Shown piece by piece: positions 42,861-51,688 of a stretch of 64,000 bases of DNA; position 1 is the stretch's first letter, and every line of letters begins with the position of its first letter. The notes beneath the pieces are model-generated. The model was not told the DNA's origin and did not search any database. It was given only the letters and a program-made list of their open reading frames with translations. The stretch comes from Gemmatimonadaceae bacterium (GTDB lineage: Bacteria > Gemmatimonadota > Gemmatimonadetes > Gemmatimonadales > Gemmatimonadaceae), in NCBI GenBank assembly GCA_019186945.1, contig JABAQJ010000010.1:1-64000 (forward strand), read 5' to 3'. The position numbers and the translations under genes were made by a program.

Positions 42861-45107
42861 ATGAGCGAATCGATCCGGCGAGAGCTCACCGGGATCGCGC
42901 TCCTGCTCGTCGCCGTCTTTCTGGCCGGAGCGCTGCTCCTGCCGTCGTCGCCGCCCGATGCTGGATCGTGCGCGAATGCCACTGGCGTGTTCGGGCCGGT
43001 TGGCGCCTGCCTGAAATCGCTGCTCTGGATCTCCCTTGGACTGCCCGGGTCGATCCTGCTGATCCTCGCTCCAGTCGTGCACGCGTTACGCCTCTTCGGC
43101 AGACTTCGATCGTCGACGGATCGTTCGTGGCTCGTCTTTCTGCTCGGAGCGGCGCTGATCGTACCGGTCGCCGCGGGTCTGGCGACAGGCGCACCGAGGG
43201 AGGCCACGAGTGTCGCGGGAGTTTGGGGCAATCTCGTCGCGTTCTACCTGACGGCTGCACTGGGCTCCGCGGGAGCCTGGATAGCCGTAGCCCTCGTGGG
43301 CTCCGTGTTGATGGCCGTCACCCTGCGATGGAATCCCATCCGCATGCTCGTGGCGCCCGCGCCAGCTCGACCGCCAGCGCCTTCGCTCGCCAGACAGCTG
43401 GAGCCAGAACCGGAGGAAATGCCGTCAATCGTGACGGACTCGAAGCCCGTCGATCGGCCCGAGGAGCGTCGCGTCCCGGAGAAGAAGATCCGGAAACCGA
43501 CAGAGGAACACGCGGAAGTGCAGTCGCCTCGGCCGGTATTTCAATTGGGCGATGTCATGGTGGACGAACTGCCATCCCCGGATCTCCTGGCGGCCATTCC
43601 ATCCGTGAACGTCGAGTCCGAACAGCGCGAACTCGACCAGATGGGGCAGAAGCTCATGGATGCACTCCGAACCTTTCGGGTGGACGGTCATTTGCTCGGG
43701 CGCACGACAGGGCCGGTCGTCACGCAATACGAGATCGAGCCCGCGGCTGGCGTCAAAGTCCGTCAGTTCGCGAACCTCGCCAACGACCTCGCGCTGGCCA
43801 TGCGCGCTGCGAGCATTCGAGTGGTTGCCCCGATTCCGGGCCGCGGCGCAGTGGGAGTGGAAGTGCCTAACCCGATCCCGACGATCGTGTCATTCCGCGA
43901 GATGATCGAATCGCCGGAGTTCAGGAATGCGCGTGCATCGCTGCCGATCGCGTTAGGTCGGGATCTCGAAGGACGACCGGTTGTCGCTGACCTCGCGAAG
44001 ATGCCGCACCTGTTGATCGCAGGGGCGACTGGATCCGGGAAGTCCGTCTGCGTCAACACGATCGTCACGAGCCTTGTTTACCGACACCAGCCAGAGACAC
44101 TGCGTTTTCTGATGGTGGACCCGAAGATGGTCGAACTCTCGGTCTACAACCAGCTGCCACACCTCCGGTACCGCGTTATCACCGACAACCACGATGCGGC
44201 GGACGTGCTCGAGTGGGCCGTCATGGAAATGCAGGAGCGCTACGAACTGCTGGCAGCGAACGGCGCACGGAACGTCCAGGAGTTCAACAAACGGGTGCAC
44301 GAGGGAGCCAAGTTGCTGGTCCCGAAAAAGGAGGACGTCGCATTCGAGGACCGCACGTATCGCCGTGGCATACTCCCTTACATCGTCGTCGTGATAGACG
44401 AGCTGGCCGACCTGATGATGACAGTCGCCGGCGAGGTGGAGCGCCCGTTGGCCATGCTGGCACAGAAGGCGCGCGCGATCGGTATCCACTTGATTCTCGC
44501 GACGCAGCGGCCGAGCGTGAACGTCATCACGGGCCTGATCAAGGCGAACTTCCCCAGCAGGATTGCCTTCCGAGTTGCATCCCAGATCGACAGCCGCACG
44601 ATCATCGACGGCATGGGGGCGGAGTCGCTGCTCGGCAATGGGGACATGCTGTTCATCCCCCCGGGGAAGTCGGAGCCACTGCGTCTGCAGGGCGCGTTCC
44701 TGTCGGGCGAAGATACGGAGCGCCTGATGCAGTGGTACGAAGCGAGGCGGTTGGCCAAAAGGGAGGCACTGCGTGCCCGTGGAGGAGTCCCGGACCAGAT
44801 CCCGGAGCCGGACATTCTCCAGGTCGCCCGCGACGCGCGGGCCGCAAGGAGCGCAGTGGACGACGAGGCAGACACGTCACGCGGCGAACGCGACGAGTAC
44901 TTCCGGAAGGCGGGGGAAGCATGCATACAGCACCAGCTCGGATCGACCTCGCTGTTACAGCGAAAGCTCGAGGTCGGGTACGGTCGCGCTGCGCGGATCA
45001 TCGACCAATTGCATGCTCACGGTGTGCTCGGCCCGCCTAACGGCTCGAAACCGCGGGAGATCCTGATGGGCCTGGAGGAGTTCCACCGCCTGTTCGACGA
45101 TCCCTAG
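42861..45107 (+). CDS. ftsK: DNA translocase FtsK/SpoIIIE
   Basis: 748 residues from ATG 42861, 5 bases after comB; the open frame upstream overlaps comB and is spurious. Four hydrophobic segments in residues 1-160 (for example LTGIALLLVAVFLAGALLL, WLVFLLGAALIVPVAAGLA, AWIAVALVGSVLMAVTLRW) anchor it at the septum. A short Pro/Glu linker is followed by the alpha domain and the RecA-like motor with Walker A GATGSGKSV near residue 390 and Walker B VVVIDELADLMM. The C-terminal gamma winged helix is present (LGSTSLLQRKLEVGYGRAAR, IIDQLHAHGVLG). It pumps chromosome termini and activates XerCD; the gamma domain would read polar sequences such as KOPS. Confidence 0.96.
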   Translation: MSESIRRELTGIALLLVAVFLAGALLLPSSPPDAGSCANATGVFGPVGACLKSLLWISLGLPGSILLILAPVVHALRLFGRLRSSTDRSWLVFLLGAALIVPVAAGLATGAPREATSVAGVWGNLVAFYLTAALGSAGAWIAVALVGSVLMAVTLRWNPIRMLVAPAPARPPAPSLARQLEPEPEEMPSIVTDSKPVDRPEERRVPEKKIRKPTEEHAEVQSPRPVFQLGDVMVDELPSPDLLAAIPSVNVESEQRELDQMGQKLMDALRTFRVDGHLLGRTTGPVVTQYEIEPAAGVKVRQFANLANDLALAMRAASIRVVAPIPGRGAVGVEVPNPIPTIVSFREMIESPEFRNARASLPIALGRDLEGRPVVADLAKMPHLLIAGATGSGKSVCVNTIVTSLVYRHQPETLRFLMVDPKMVELSVYNQLPHLRYRVITDNHDAADVLEWAVMEMQERYELLAANGARNVQEFNKRVHEGAKLLVPKKEDVAFEDRTYRRGILPYIVVVIDELADLMMTVAGEVERPLAMLAQKARAIGIHLILATQRPSVNVITGLIKANFPSRIAFRVASQIDSRTIIDGMGAESLLGNGDMLFIPPGKSEPLRLQGAFLSGEDTERLMQWYEARRLAKREALRARGGVPDQIPEPDILQVARDARAARSAVDDEADTSRGERDEYFRKAGEACIQHQLGSTSLLQRKLEVGYGRAARIIDQLHAHGVLGPPNGSKPREILMGLEEFHRLFDDP

Positions 45108-45140
45108 CAGGCTGTCCGGGAGCCTGCGGCGCTGTGCCGC
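45107..45140 (+). terminator. Tandem hairpins immediately after ftsK
   Basis: GCAGGCT-gtccggg-AGCCTGC (45107-45127) starts at the last base of the ftsK stop and is followed directly by GCGGC-gctgt-GCCGC (45126-45140). There is no T-run, but stacked hairpins right after a stop suggest termination or 3'-end protection. The remaining spacer up to 45323 shows no gene. Confidence 0.4.
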
Positions 45141-45323
45141 GCTCTCGAGGTGATCGCCGGATTCAGCGCGATCCCGGGGACATATTGGTCGCACTTCCGG
45201 GGGTAAGCGCGCGGTGCGCCTCGCACGCCTAACGGTCTGGGGTGCCGCTGGGAGGCAATGATGTGGTACGGGATGCGCGAACATGATGACGCTCGCCGAA
45301 CCGGAAGCCCCCAGGTTCTCCCC

Positions 45324-45698
45324 ATGTCTGACGAACGACAGGTTCTGGGGTTGGCCGGCGAGCGAGTGGCCGAACGATGGCTGCGCCGAAGAGGGTGGCG
45401 AGTGCTGCAGCGCCGCTACCGGGCTGGGCACCGTGATATCGACCTGATCGCCGAGCGAGACGGCCTAGTGGCGTTCGTAGAGGTCAAGGCGAGAAGCGGC
45501 GAGGCGTTTGGCGATCCTGTGGCTGCCGTCAACTGGCGGAAACAGAACGAGTTAGTCCGCTCTGCGACCGTTTGGATAGACCGGAATGGCAAGCACGGTG
45601 AGCAGTACCGTTTCGACGTCATTGGAGTGCTGATCGAGGGACAGCGAGTACGGGTTCGGCACGTGGTGGATGCGTTTCGGCTGTCCGCACGATCTTGA
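45324..45698 (+). CDS. yraN: YraN/UPF0102 family endonuclease-like protein
   Basis: 124 residues from ATG 45324. It shows the restriction-endonuclease-like fold of UPF0102: GLAGERVAERWLRRRGWRVL, RRYRAGHRDIDLIAERDGL and VAFVEVKARSGEAFGDPVAA. The RDIDLIA aspartate, VEVK glutamate and lysine form a PD-(D/E)xK-type site. The family is conserved and often linked to Holliday-junction or repair contexts, but its activity is not firmly established. It stands just before recA, which fits a DNA-maintenance role. Confidence 0.93.
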   Translation: MSDERQVLGLAGERVAERWLRRRGWRVLQRRYRAGHRDIDLIAERDGLVAFVEVKARSGEAFGDPVAAVNWRKQNELVRSATVWIDRNGKHGEQYRFDVIGVLIEGQRVRVRHVVDAFRLSARS

Positions 45699-45756
45699 TG
45701 GCCAAGGTCAAGCTTCGTAGTTTGTTCGGGGGTATCGACTCGTTCACGCCACTCCG

Positions 45757-45762
45757 TAGATT
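45757..45762 (+). promoter_or_regulatory. Possible -10 box of recA
   Basis: TAGATT lies about 47 bases before the recA start in the 110-base yraN-recA gap. No matching -35 is clear, and no LexA-type operator was recognised (neither the enterobacterial CTGT-N8-ACAG form, the Gram-positive GAAC-N4-GTTC form, nor GTTC-N7-GTTC). Two GTTC tetramers occur but are 14 bases apart. Confidence 0.25.
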
Positions 45763-45808
45763 CACGGCGGTGGCCAGAGCAGTTCAACACCAACGTTGCG
45801 AGTGAGGA

Positions 45809-46855
45809 ATGGCGGTTTCCGCTCTCCAGGAAGATCGAAAGAAGGCGCTCAATCTGGCCATTGCACAGATCGAGAAGAGCTGCGGTAAGGGCTCGATCAT
45901 GCGAATGGGCGCTGAGTCGGGACGTGTTCGCGTCGAAGCAATTCCTACTGGGGCCATCAACCTGGATGCGGCCATCGGTATCGGGGGAATTCCGCGCGGA
46001 CGAATCACGGAGATCTACGGTCCGGAGTCCAGCGGCAAGACGACCTTGTGCTTGCACGTCGTCGCCAATGCGCAGCGGGCCGGCGGTGTGGCCGCGTTCA
46101 TCGACGCGGAGCACGCATTGGACATCGACTACGCGCGCAAGCTTGGCGTCGACGTCGAAGGATTGCTGGTATCGCAGCCGGATACCGGCGAGCAGGCGCT
46201 CGAGATCTGCGAGATACTCGTGCGCTCAGGCGCTGTGGACATCGTCGTGATCGATTCGGTTGCGGCCTTGGTGCCGAAAGCCGAAATCGAAGGTGAGATG
46301 GGCGATTCCCACGTCGGGTTGCAGGCTCGCTTGATGAGTCAGGCGCTTCGCAAACTCACTGGATCGATCGCCAGGTCGCGAACGTCGGTCATCTTCATCA
46401 ACCAGCTGCGTGAGAAGATCGGGGTGATGTTCGGGAACCCGGAGACCACGACTGGTGGGAAAGCGCTGAAGTTCTACGCGTCCGTGCGCCTGGATATTCG
46501 ACGGATTGGTCCGGTGAAGGACAAGGAGGAGGTTACCGGGTCTCAGGTGCGTGTGAAGGTCGTGAAGAACAAGGTGGCACCGCCGTTCAAGCAGGCCGAG
46601 TTCGACATCATGTACGCCGAGGGCATCAGCCACACGTCGCTCCTTGTGGACATCGGGTCTGAGGCGGGGATCATCGAGAAGTCGGGCGCATGGTACAGTT
46701 ACAATGGACAGCGGATTGGCCAGGGGCGAGAGAATGCCAAGATGTTCCTGAAGGACAATCCGTTGATGCAGTCTGAGGTGGAAGAAAAGGTGAAGAGCAT
46801 ACTCGGCCTTAAGGCGGCGGGCTCGCTGCCGGAAGCGGAGGGGACGGACGAGTAG
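45809..46855 (+). CDS. recA: Recombinase RecA
   Basis: 348 residues. N-terminal helix ([20 protein letters not shown]), Walker [10 protein letters not shown] near residue 71, the [10 protein letters not shown] block, Walker [14 protein letters not shown]1 and L2 loops ([40 protein letters not shown]) and the C-terminal domain all match. It forms ATP-dependent filaments on ssDNA for strand exchange and LexA cleavage. The C-terminal tail is short and modestly acidic (ending EAEGTDE). It is followed by a structured spacer and recX. Confidence 0.98.
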   Translation: MAVSALQEDRKKALNLAIAQIEKSCGKGSIMRMGAESGRVRVEAIPTGAINLDAAIGIGGIPRGRITEIYGPESSGKTTLCLHVVANAQRAGGVAAFIDAEHALDIDYARKLGVDVEGLLVSQPDTGEQALEICEILVRSGAVDIVVIDSVAALVPKAEIEGEMGDSHVGLQARLMSQALRKLTGSIARSRTSVIFINQLREKIGVMFGNPETTTGGKALKFYASVRLDIRRIGPVKDKEEVTGSQVRVKVVKNKVAPPFKQAEFDIMYAEGISHTSLLVDIGSEAGIIEKSGAWYSYNGQRIGQGRENAKMFLKDNPLMQSEVEEKVKSILGLKAAGSLPEAEGTDE

Positions 46856-46889
46856 AACGGTACTTTCCCAGTCGGCGCCTGCGATTCAT

Positions 46890-46966
46890 AGGGGCCGGAG
46901 GGTCGCTCTCTGAGAAGGATGGTGCCCGGAACACCGCTTTGCTCAGAGGGCTTCACTCCGGCCTCT
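46890..46966 (+). ncRNA. Long near-continuous hairpin in the recA-recX spacer
   Basis: A 77-nt symmetric hairpin. AGGGGCCGGAG pairs with CTCCGGCCTCT (11 bp with one G-U). A 7x7 internal loop (GGTCGCT / GGCTTCA) follows, itself with three possible Watson-Crick pairs. CTCTGAG then pairs perfectly with CTCAGAG, a 6x6 loop (AAGGAT / GCTTTG) follows, then GGTG/CACC and a 7-nt apical loop CCCGGAA. Loops are equal on both arms, so the whole may be almost continuously stacked. It is not followed by T residues. It could attenuate read-through into recX, protect the recA mRNA 3' end, or be a protein-binding RNA or DNA cruciform. Whether it is transcribed as part of the operon is inference. Confidence 0.5.
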
Positions 46967-47086
46967 CGCGTCTTGGGACCTGCGGGTGTGCCATCACGAG
47001 GAAGTTGGGCGCGCTCCGGTGAAGCGCGATAACGCGAAAAGCTTCCGATGACTGAGCAGAGGCGACCCTGCTCCAGGTCCGCGTCC

Positions 47087-47764
47087 ATGGAGACAATCAC
47101 AGGCATTTCGGAAGCCAACGATGGGTCCGGTCGCTTCCTGATCTCCGTCGACGGCAGAGAACTCGGTCTGCTCTCGGCAGGCGCCTTGTCGGAACTTGGC
47201 TTGCGCGGCGGCGATGCGTTGGATGCGAGATCGAGCGATGCCTTGCGGGATGCCGTCGCCACGCAAGCGGTGTTCGACAAGGCAGTGGAGCTGCTACGTG
47301 CCCGTCAGCGGTCAACACGGGAACTGCAGCGTCGGCTGGTTCAGAAGGGCGCTGGGAGAATGCACGTCGTCGCGGCGATCGACAGACTGGTTGCGCTGGG
47401 ATACCTCGACGACGCCGCATATGCAGAGAGCATCGTGCAGTCGCAACTGGTCGAAGGCGGTTCGTCGAGGCGACGCGTCCAACAAGACCTCCTCAAGCGG
47501 GGCGTCGAACGAGCAGTCGTTGCGGATGCCATCCAGCGAGCCGTCGACGAGAACGGGAGCGACGAAGCCGCTACCGCTCTGGACCTCGCACGAGGGCGAC
47601 TTCGCACGATGCGAAGCCTTGAAGCTGAGGCGAGACGTCGCCGTCTGTACGGATTTCTCACGCGGCGTGGCTACGATCCCGACGTGATTGCGAGTGTGAT
47701 GCGTGCCCTTCGGTCTGAGATTTCATCGACAGGGGAAGACGGGCCCGACGATCCTGCCCAATAG
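47087..47764 (+). CDS. recX: RecA regulator RecX
   Basis: 225 residues from ATG 47087, where family-like sequence begins (ETITGISEANDGSGRFLISV); ATG 47048 is in frame. Tandem three-helix RecX repeats: FDKAVELLRARQRSTRELQR, LVQKGAGRMHVVAAIDRLVA, LGYLDDAAYAESIVQSQL, then SRRRVQQDLLKRGVERAVVA and YGFLTRRGYDPDVIASVMRA. RecX binds the RecA filament groove and limits its activity. It is separated from recA by the hairpin spacer and is followed by alaS, an order seen widely (recA-recX-alaS). Confidence 0.93.
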   Translation: METITGISEANDGSGRFLISVDGRELGLLSAGALSELGLRGGDALDARSSDALRDAVATQAVFDKAVELLRARQRSTRELQRRLVQKGAGRMHVVAAIDRLVALGYLDDAAYAESIVQSQLVEGGSSRRRVQQDLLKRGVERAVVADAIQRAVDENGSDEAATALDLARGRLRTMRSLEAEARRRRLYGFLTRRGYDPDVIASVMRALRSEISSTGEDGPDDPAQ

Positions 47765-47810
47765 GCGCACGATCGCAAGCGCGTCCATGCCGTGTCAAAC
47801 CTCGGCCGTC

Positions 47811-47816
47811 TATATT
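47811..47816 (+). promoter_or_regulatory. Putative -10 box of alaS, consistent with a leaderless transcript
   Basis: TATATT ends 7 bases before ATG 47824 and is followed by CTTCCGA, with no Shine-Dalgarno sequence. The layout copies that of uvrB (TATATT-N6-ATG). The 59-base recX-alaS gap would therefore hold an internal promoter. Confidence 0.45.
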
Positions 47817-47823
47817 CTTCCGA

Positions 47824-50598
47824 ATGCAAGCGACCGAAATCCGTAACAGCTTCCTCGAATATTTCCGCCGCCACGCGCATTCCGTGCGGCCGAGCTCTTC
47901 CCTGGTTCCAGCAGATGACCCGACGTTGCTTTTCACGAACGCGGGGATGGTCCAGTTCAAGAAAGTTTTTCTGGGACTTGAAGAAACGGATTTTGGACGT
48001 CGCGCTGCGACGTCACAGAAGTGTGTGCGAGCCGGAGGCAAGCACAACGACCTCGAGCAAGTCGGTCACACGGCCCGGCATCACACGTTTTTCGAGATGC
48101 TGGGAAACTTCTCCTTCGGGGACTACTTCAAACGCGAGGCAATCCGGTTTGCCTGGGAATGGGTTACGGGGTCACGTGATACCGGAAACCTCGGCATCGA
48201 TCCCGGATACATCCGGGTGTCAGTGTACCGCGAAGACGATGAGGCGCGCGCCCTTTGGCGTGAAATTGCTGGGATCCCGGACTCCAGGATCTATGGGCTT
48301 GGCGAGAAGGACAACTTCTGGCAGATGGCGGACACTGGTCCCTGCGGCCCGTGTTCGGAGATCTATGTGGACCTCGCGCACTTGGCTGCCGATTGGGCTT
48401 TCCCTGAGGAAGCGAGTGGCGAATGGACGGAGCTGGATCGCGAGGAGTTTTCGCAGGATGCTTTCGTGGAAGGCGCGGAGGCAGGGCGTTTTCTGGAGAT
48501 CTGGAACCTTGTCTTCATGCAGTTCGATCGGCAGCCTGACGGGACGCTCGTTCCGCTCCCGAAACCATCTGTCGACACCGGTGCTGGCCTCGAACGAATC
48601 GCGGCCGTCCTGCAGCGGGTCACGAACAACTTCCATACCGACCTCTTTTCGCCGCTGATCGCGCGAATCGAACAAGTCGTCGGCTTGCCGTATGAGGGAC
48701 GACTGCCAGTATCAGTAAGGTCCGCGCAGGTGGACCCTGCAGCATTCCGGGTTCTCGCCGATCACGCGCGCGCGGTGGCCTTCCTGCTGGCCGATGGTGT
48801 GTTCCCGGCGAACGAAGGGCGCGGCTATGTCCTGCGCCGAATACTGCGGCGCGCTGTACGGCACGCGTACCTGCTGGGCAGACGACAGCCGACGCTCGCG
48901 CCAGTGGTGGAGTGCGTCATCGAGACGATGGGAGACGTGTATCCCGAGCTGCTTCATCGGTCGGCGCACATCCTTGAAACGACTCGCGCCGAGGAGGACC
49001 GATTCTTTGCTACGATCGAAGGCGGCATGCGCCGATTCGATGAATTGGCACCACACCACACGACGCAGGGGTCGACCGCGTTGCGGGGCACCATCAGCGG
49101 CGAGGACGTCTTTCGGCTGTACGACACCTACGGGTTCCCACTGGATCTGACGGAGCTGATGGCGCGCGAGCGCGGTTACACGATCGACATTGCGGGATTC
49201 GACAACGCGCTCAAGGCGCAGCGCAGTCAATCGCAGGAGGATCGGAAAGCGCGCAAACCAGGCGTGAGCATGGATGCGGCCCTGTCGTGGTCGTGGCGAA
49301 CGCCCCAGGGTGAGGCGGACACTGCCGGGACGGCGATCCCATCGTTCGTCGGCTACAACACCGTGGAGATCGAGACGCAGGTGACGGCGATTCGGCACCT
49401 GCCGGAAGGGCGCATTGCCGTCCTGCTCAACGAGACGCCGTTTTACGCCGAGTCGGGTGGTCAGTCATCCGACCATGGCGAAATCGTTGGCAACGGTTGG
49501 CGCGTCGACGTCGACGACGTTCGGAAGCTCTACGGTCGAAGCGCGGCCATCGGCCGATTGACCGGCACGCCCGATTTCGGGATCGTGATCGCTCGCGTAC
49601 CTGCCGTTCGCCGGCACGACACAGAGCGAAACCACACGGCAACGCATCTGCTTCACGCAGCTCTCCGCGATGTGCTTGGCGACCATGTGCACCAGGCCGG
49701 CTCGTTGGTTGCACCCGACCGCCTGCGATTCGATTTCACGCATCACGGGCCCGTCAGGGCGGAGGCGTTGCGGGAGATCGAGGATCGCGTGAACAGCGGA
49801 ATCTGGGCGGCTGTGGACGTCGAGGTCGAAGAGAAGCCGTACCAGGAAGCCTTGGCCGATGGCGCGATGGCGCTTTTCGGCGAGAAGTACGGCGAGGTCG
49901 TGCGCGTGGTGCGAATCTCGGGGCTGTCCGTCGAGCTGTGCGGAGGAACGCACGTCCGCAACACCTCCGAAATCTCGATCTTCAGGATCGTGAGCGAGAG
50001 TGGAGTGGCCGCTGGCGTGCGACGCCTTGAAGCGGCTACGGGGCCGCGCGCATTCGCGTTGCTCCGGGATGCCGAGCGGATCCTGGCCGAGGTGAGCGAT
50101 GTTCTGAAAGCGACGCCGGAGACCGTCGTTAAGCGAGCGCATCTCCTCGTGGAGGAGCGACGTGCGTTCGAAAAGAGGCTTGGCGAGGCCACGAAGGGGG
50201 GCGGTGGCGATCTGGTCCGGCGATTGCTGGAAGAAGCGCAACCTGTCGACGACGTGAAGGTCATTGGCGCTGTTGTGCCAGCGGAGGACGCCCGTGCGCT
50301 CCAGTCGTTGGGCGATGTGGTCCGAGAGCAACTGGGCACTGGAGTGGCAGGGTTAGGCGCGACGTTCGCAGATGGCAAGTCCGCGCTCCTGGTAGTGGTG
50401 ACTGACGACGCACGCACCCGCGGGCTGCGTGCGGACGTGCTCGTTAGGGAGATCGCGTCTGCGGCCGGTGGGCGCGGTGGCGGGAAGCCGCATATGGCGC
50501 AGGCCGGTATTCGCGATGCGTCCCGGATCCCCGACGCCTTGTCCGCGCTCCTGCCGGCGGTGAGGAGTGGCTTGCACGGTACCGGACAGACGTCGTGA
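47824..50598 (+). CDS. alaS: Alanyl-tRNA synthetase
   Basis: 924 residues. Class II catalytic core: EIRNSFLEYFRRHAHSVRPS, FTNAGMVQFKKVFLG, CVRAGGKHNDLEQVGHTARH, TFFEMLGNFSFGDYFK and the motif 3 region VDTGAGLERIAAVLQ. The editing domain has the zinc-type HNHTATHLLHAAL site and the later CGGTHVRNTSEI cysteine-histidine motif. The C-Ala domain has GGRGGGKPHMAQAG. It charges tRNA-Ala and clears Ser/Gly mischarging. An insertion near residues 470-500 (KARKPGVSMDAALSWSWRTP) is variable in the family. Confidence 0.98.
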   Translation: MQATEIRNSFLEYFRRHAHSVRPSSSLVPADDPTLLFTNAGMVQFKKVFLGLEETDFGRRAATSQKCVRAGGKHNDLEQVGHTARHHTFFEMLGNFSFGDYFKREAIRFAWEWVTGSRDTGNLGIDPGYIRVSVYREDDEARALWREIAGIPDSRIYGLGEKDNFWQMADTGPCGPCSEIYVDLAHLAADWAFPEEASGEWTELDREEFSQDAFVEGAEAGRFLEIWNLVFMQFDRQPDGTLVPLPKPSVDTGAGLERIAAVLQRVTNNFHTDLFSPLIARIEQVVGLPYEGRLPVSVRSAQVDPAAFRVLADHARAVAFLLADGVFPANEGRGYVLRRILRRAVRHAYLLGRRQPTLAPVVECVIETMGDVYPELLHRSAHILETTRAEEDRFFATIEGGMRRFDELAPHHTTQGSTALRGTISGEDVFRLYDTYGFPLDLTELMARERGYTIDIAGFDNALKAQRSQSQEDRKARKPGVSMDAALSWSWRTPQGEADTAGTAIPSFVGYNTVEIETQVTAIRHLPEGRIAVLLNETPFYAESGGQSSDHGEIVGNGWRVDVDDVRKLYGRSAAIGRLTGTPDFGIVIARVPAVRRHDTERNHTATHLLHAALRDVLGDHVHQAGSLVAPDRLRFDFTHHGPVRAEALREIEDRVNSGIWAAVDVEVEEKPYQEALADGAMALFGEKYGEVVRVVRISGLSVELCGGTHVRNTSEISIFRIVSESGVAAGVRRLEAATGPRAFALLRDAERILAEVSDVLKATPETVVKRAHLLVEERRAFEKRLGEATKGGGGDLVRRLLEEAQPVDDVKVIGAVVPAEDARALQSLGDVVREQLGTGVAGLGATFADGKSALLVVVTDDARTRGLRADVLVREIASAAGGRGGGKPHMAQAGIRDASRIPDALSALLPAVRSGLHGTGQTS

Positions 50599-50906
50599 AT
50601 GCGCGCGAGTGGCTGGCGACGCGCGAGCCACGTCCACCGGCAGCCCTGACGGCGCGCATCGACGCCGTGCTCGGGGATGTCAACATGGGAGCGCAGATCC
50701 CCGAGGTGCTTGTCGAGGCCGCCGGAGTGGCGCTCGAAGCATTGCTGTCGAGGCCGCAGCGAGAGCGCGCAGTCGCTCTGGACCTGCTGGCAGCAGACGC
50801 GCTGGCGACCTATGCGTTCGAGGCCGCCAGCGAGGATCCTGCGACGATTGAACAGCGGGCAACCGAAGCGATGCGACGACTCTCCGTCGTGCGGGTCGGC
50901 TCGTGA
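50595..50906 (+). CDS. Small conserved-looking protein of unknown function
   Basis: 103 residues, GTG start overlapping alaS (GTGA) and its own end overlapping the PHP gene, so it is embedded in the operon and very likely real. It is predicted all-helical and Ala-rich: WLATREPRPPAALTARIDAV, QIPEVLVEAAGVALEALLSR, RAVALDLLAADALATYAFEA and QRATEAMRRLSV. There is no signal peptide, cysteine or known motif. I do not recognise it. Its position between alaS and the PHP-phosphatase gene gives no clear functional clue. Confidence 0.75.
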   Translation: MNAREWLATREPRPPAALTARIDAVLGDVNMGAQIPEVLVEAAGVALEALLSRPQRERAVALDLLAADALATYAFEAASEDPATIEQRATEAMRRLSVVRVGS

Positions 50907-51688
50907 TCGACCTTCACACGCATCTGCTGCCCGGCGTCGATGACGGATCGCCGACGATGGATCACTCGGCGATGGTCCTGTCCCGTTTTGCCGGTGAGGG
51001 GGTGCAGGGAGTCGCGTGCACCCCGCACCTGCTCGCGAGCGACAGCGAAACCGCTCCGATCGAGGAGTTTGGGGCGATCCGTCAGCAGTTACAGACTCGG
51101 TGTCCCGAGGGACTCACGCTGTACGGCGGCTGGGAGATCATGTTGGATCGGCCGGGGCTGCTCCGCGCGGCTCCCGGTCTCACTCTCGGTTCGTCGCACA
51201 CCGTTCTGGTGGAATGGCCGCATGGCGAAGTTCCGGCGTGGGCGACCAACGAGCTGGCGCGACTGCGAGGGAACGGGCTGGTGCCGCTGGTCGCACATGC
51301 AGAACGATATCGCGGGGTGACGTTGGAACTGATCAGGGAATGGCGAGCGCTTGGGGCAGCGATCCAGACCGATGCCACGATCCTTGTCTCTGGCGGCGAC
51401 AAGGGGGAGTTCGCGAAGGCGATGTTGCGTGATGGGTTGGTCGACCTGCTGGCGAGCGACAATCACGGTGACCGCCGTTCGCTAGGCATGACGCGCTGGT
51501 GGCTCGAGGAGATTGGCGCGGGCCATCAGGGCGAGCGGTTGACGGCAGAAAACCCGAGACGGCTGCTGGGGGATCAGGCGTTACTGCCCGTGGACGGCAT
51601 CGAGTTCGAGCAGGGAATGTTCGAGCGGCTCCGAGCATGGTGGCGTAAGCGGAAGCGAGAACCGACGACAGATTCCGAGGGCTCATGA
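50903..51688 (+). CDS. PHP-domain tyrosine-protein phosphatase family (CpsB/YwqE-like)
   Basis: 261 residues from GTG 50903. The metal-binding motif HTHLLPGVDDG (H5, H7), CTPHL, VAHAERY and ASDNHGDRRS are the hallmarks of the PHP phosphatases CpsB/CapC/YwqE, which dephosphorylate bacterial tyrosine kinases that control capsule or exopolysaccharide export. No BY-kinase or Wzz-like gene lies in this window, so the partner is elsewhere or the substrate differs. It overlaps gmhA by 4 bases, in keeping with surface-polysaccharide biology. A charged Lys/Arg-rich tail ends the protein. Confidence 0.85.
   Translation: MIDLHTHLLPGVDDGSPTMDHSAMVLSRFAGEGVQGVACTPHLLASDSETAPIEEFGAIRQQLQTRCPEGLTLYGGWEIMLDRPGLLRAAPGLTLGSSHTVLVEWPHGEVPAWATNELARLRGNGLVPLVAHAERYRGVTLELIREWRALGAAIQTDATILVSGGDKGEFAKAMLRDGLVDLLASDNHGDRRSLGMTRWWLEEIGAGHQGERLTAENPRRLLGDQALLPVDGIEFEQGMFERLRAWWRKRKREPTTDSEGS

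Noticed and set aside
45722-45745. Two GTTC tetramers upstream of recA as a LexA box
   Set aside because: Spacing is 14 bases, not the 7 of the GTTC-N7-GTTC operator, and there is no palindrome.
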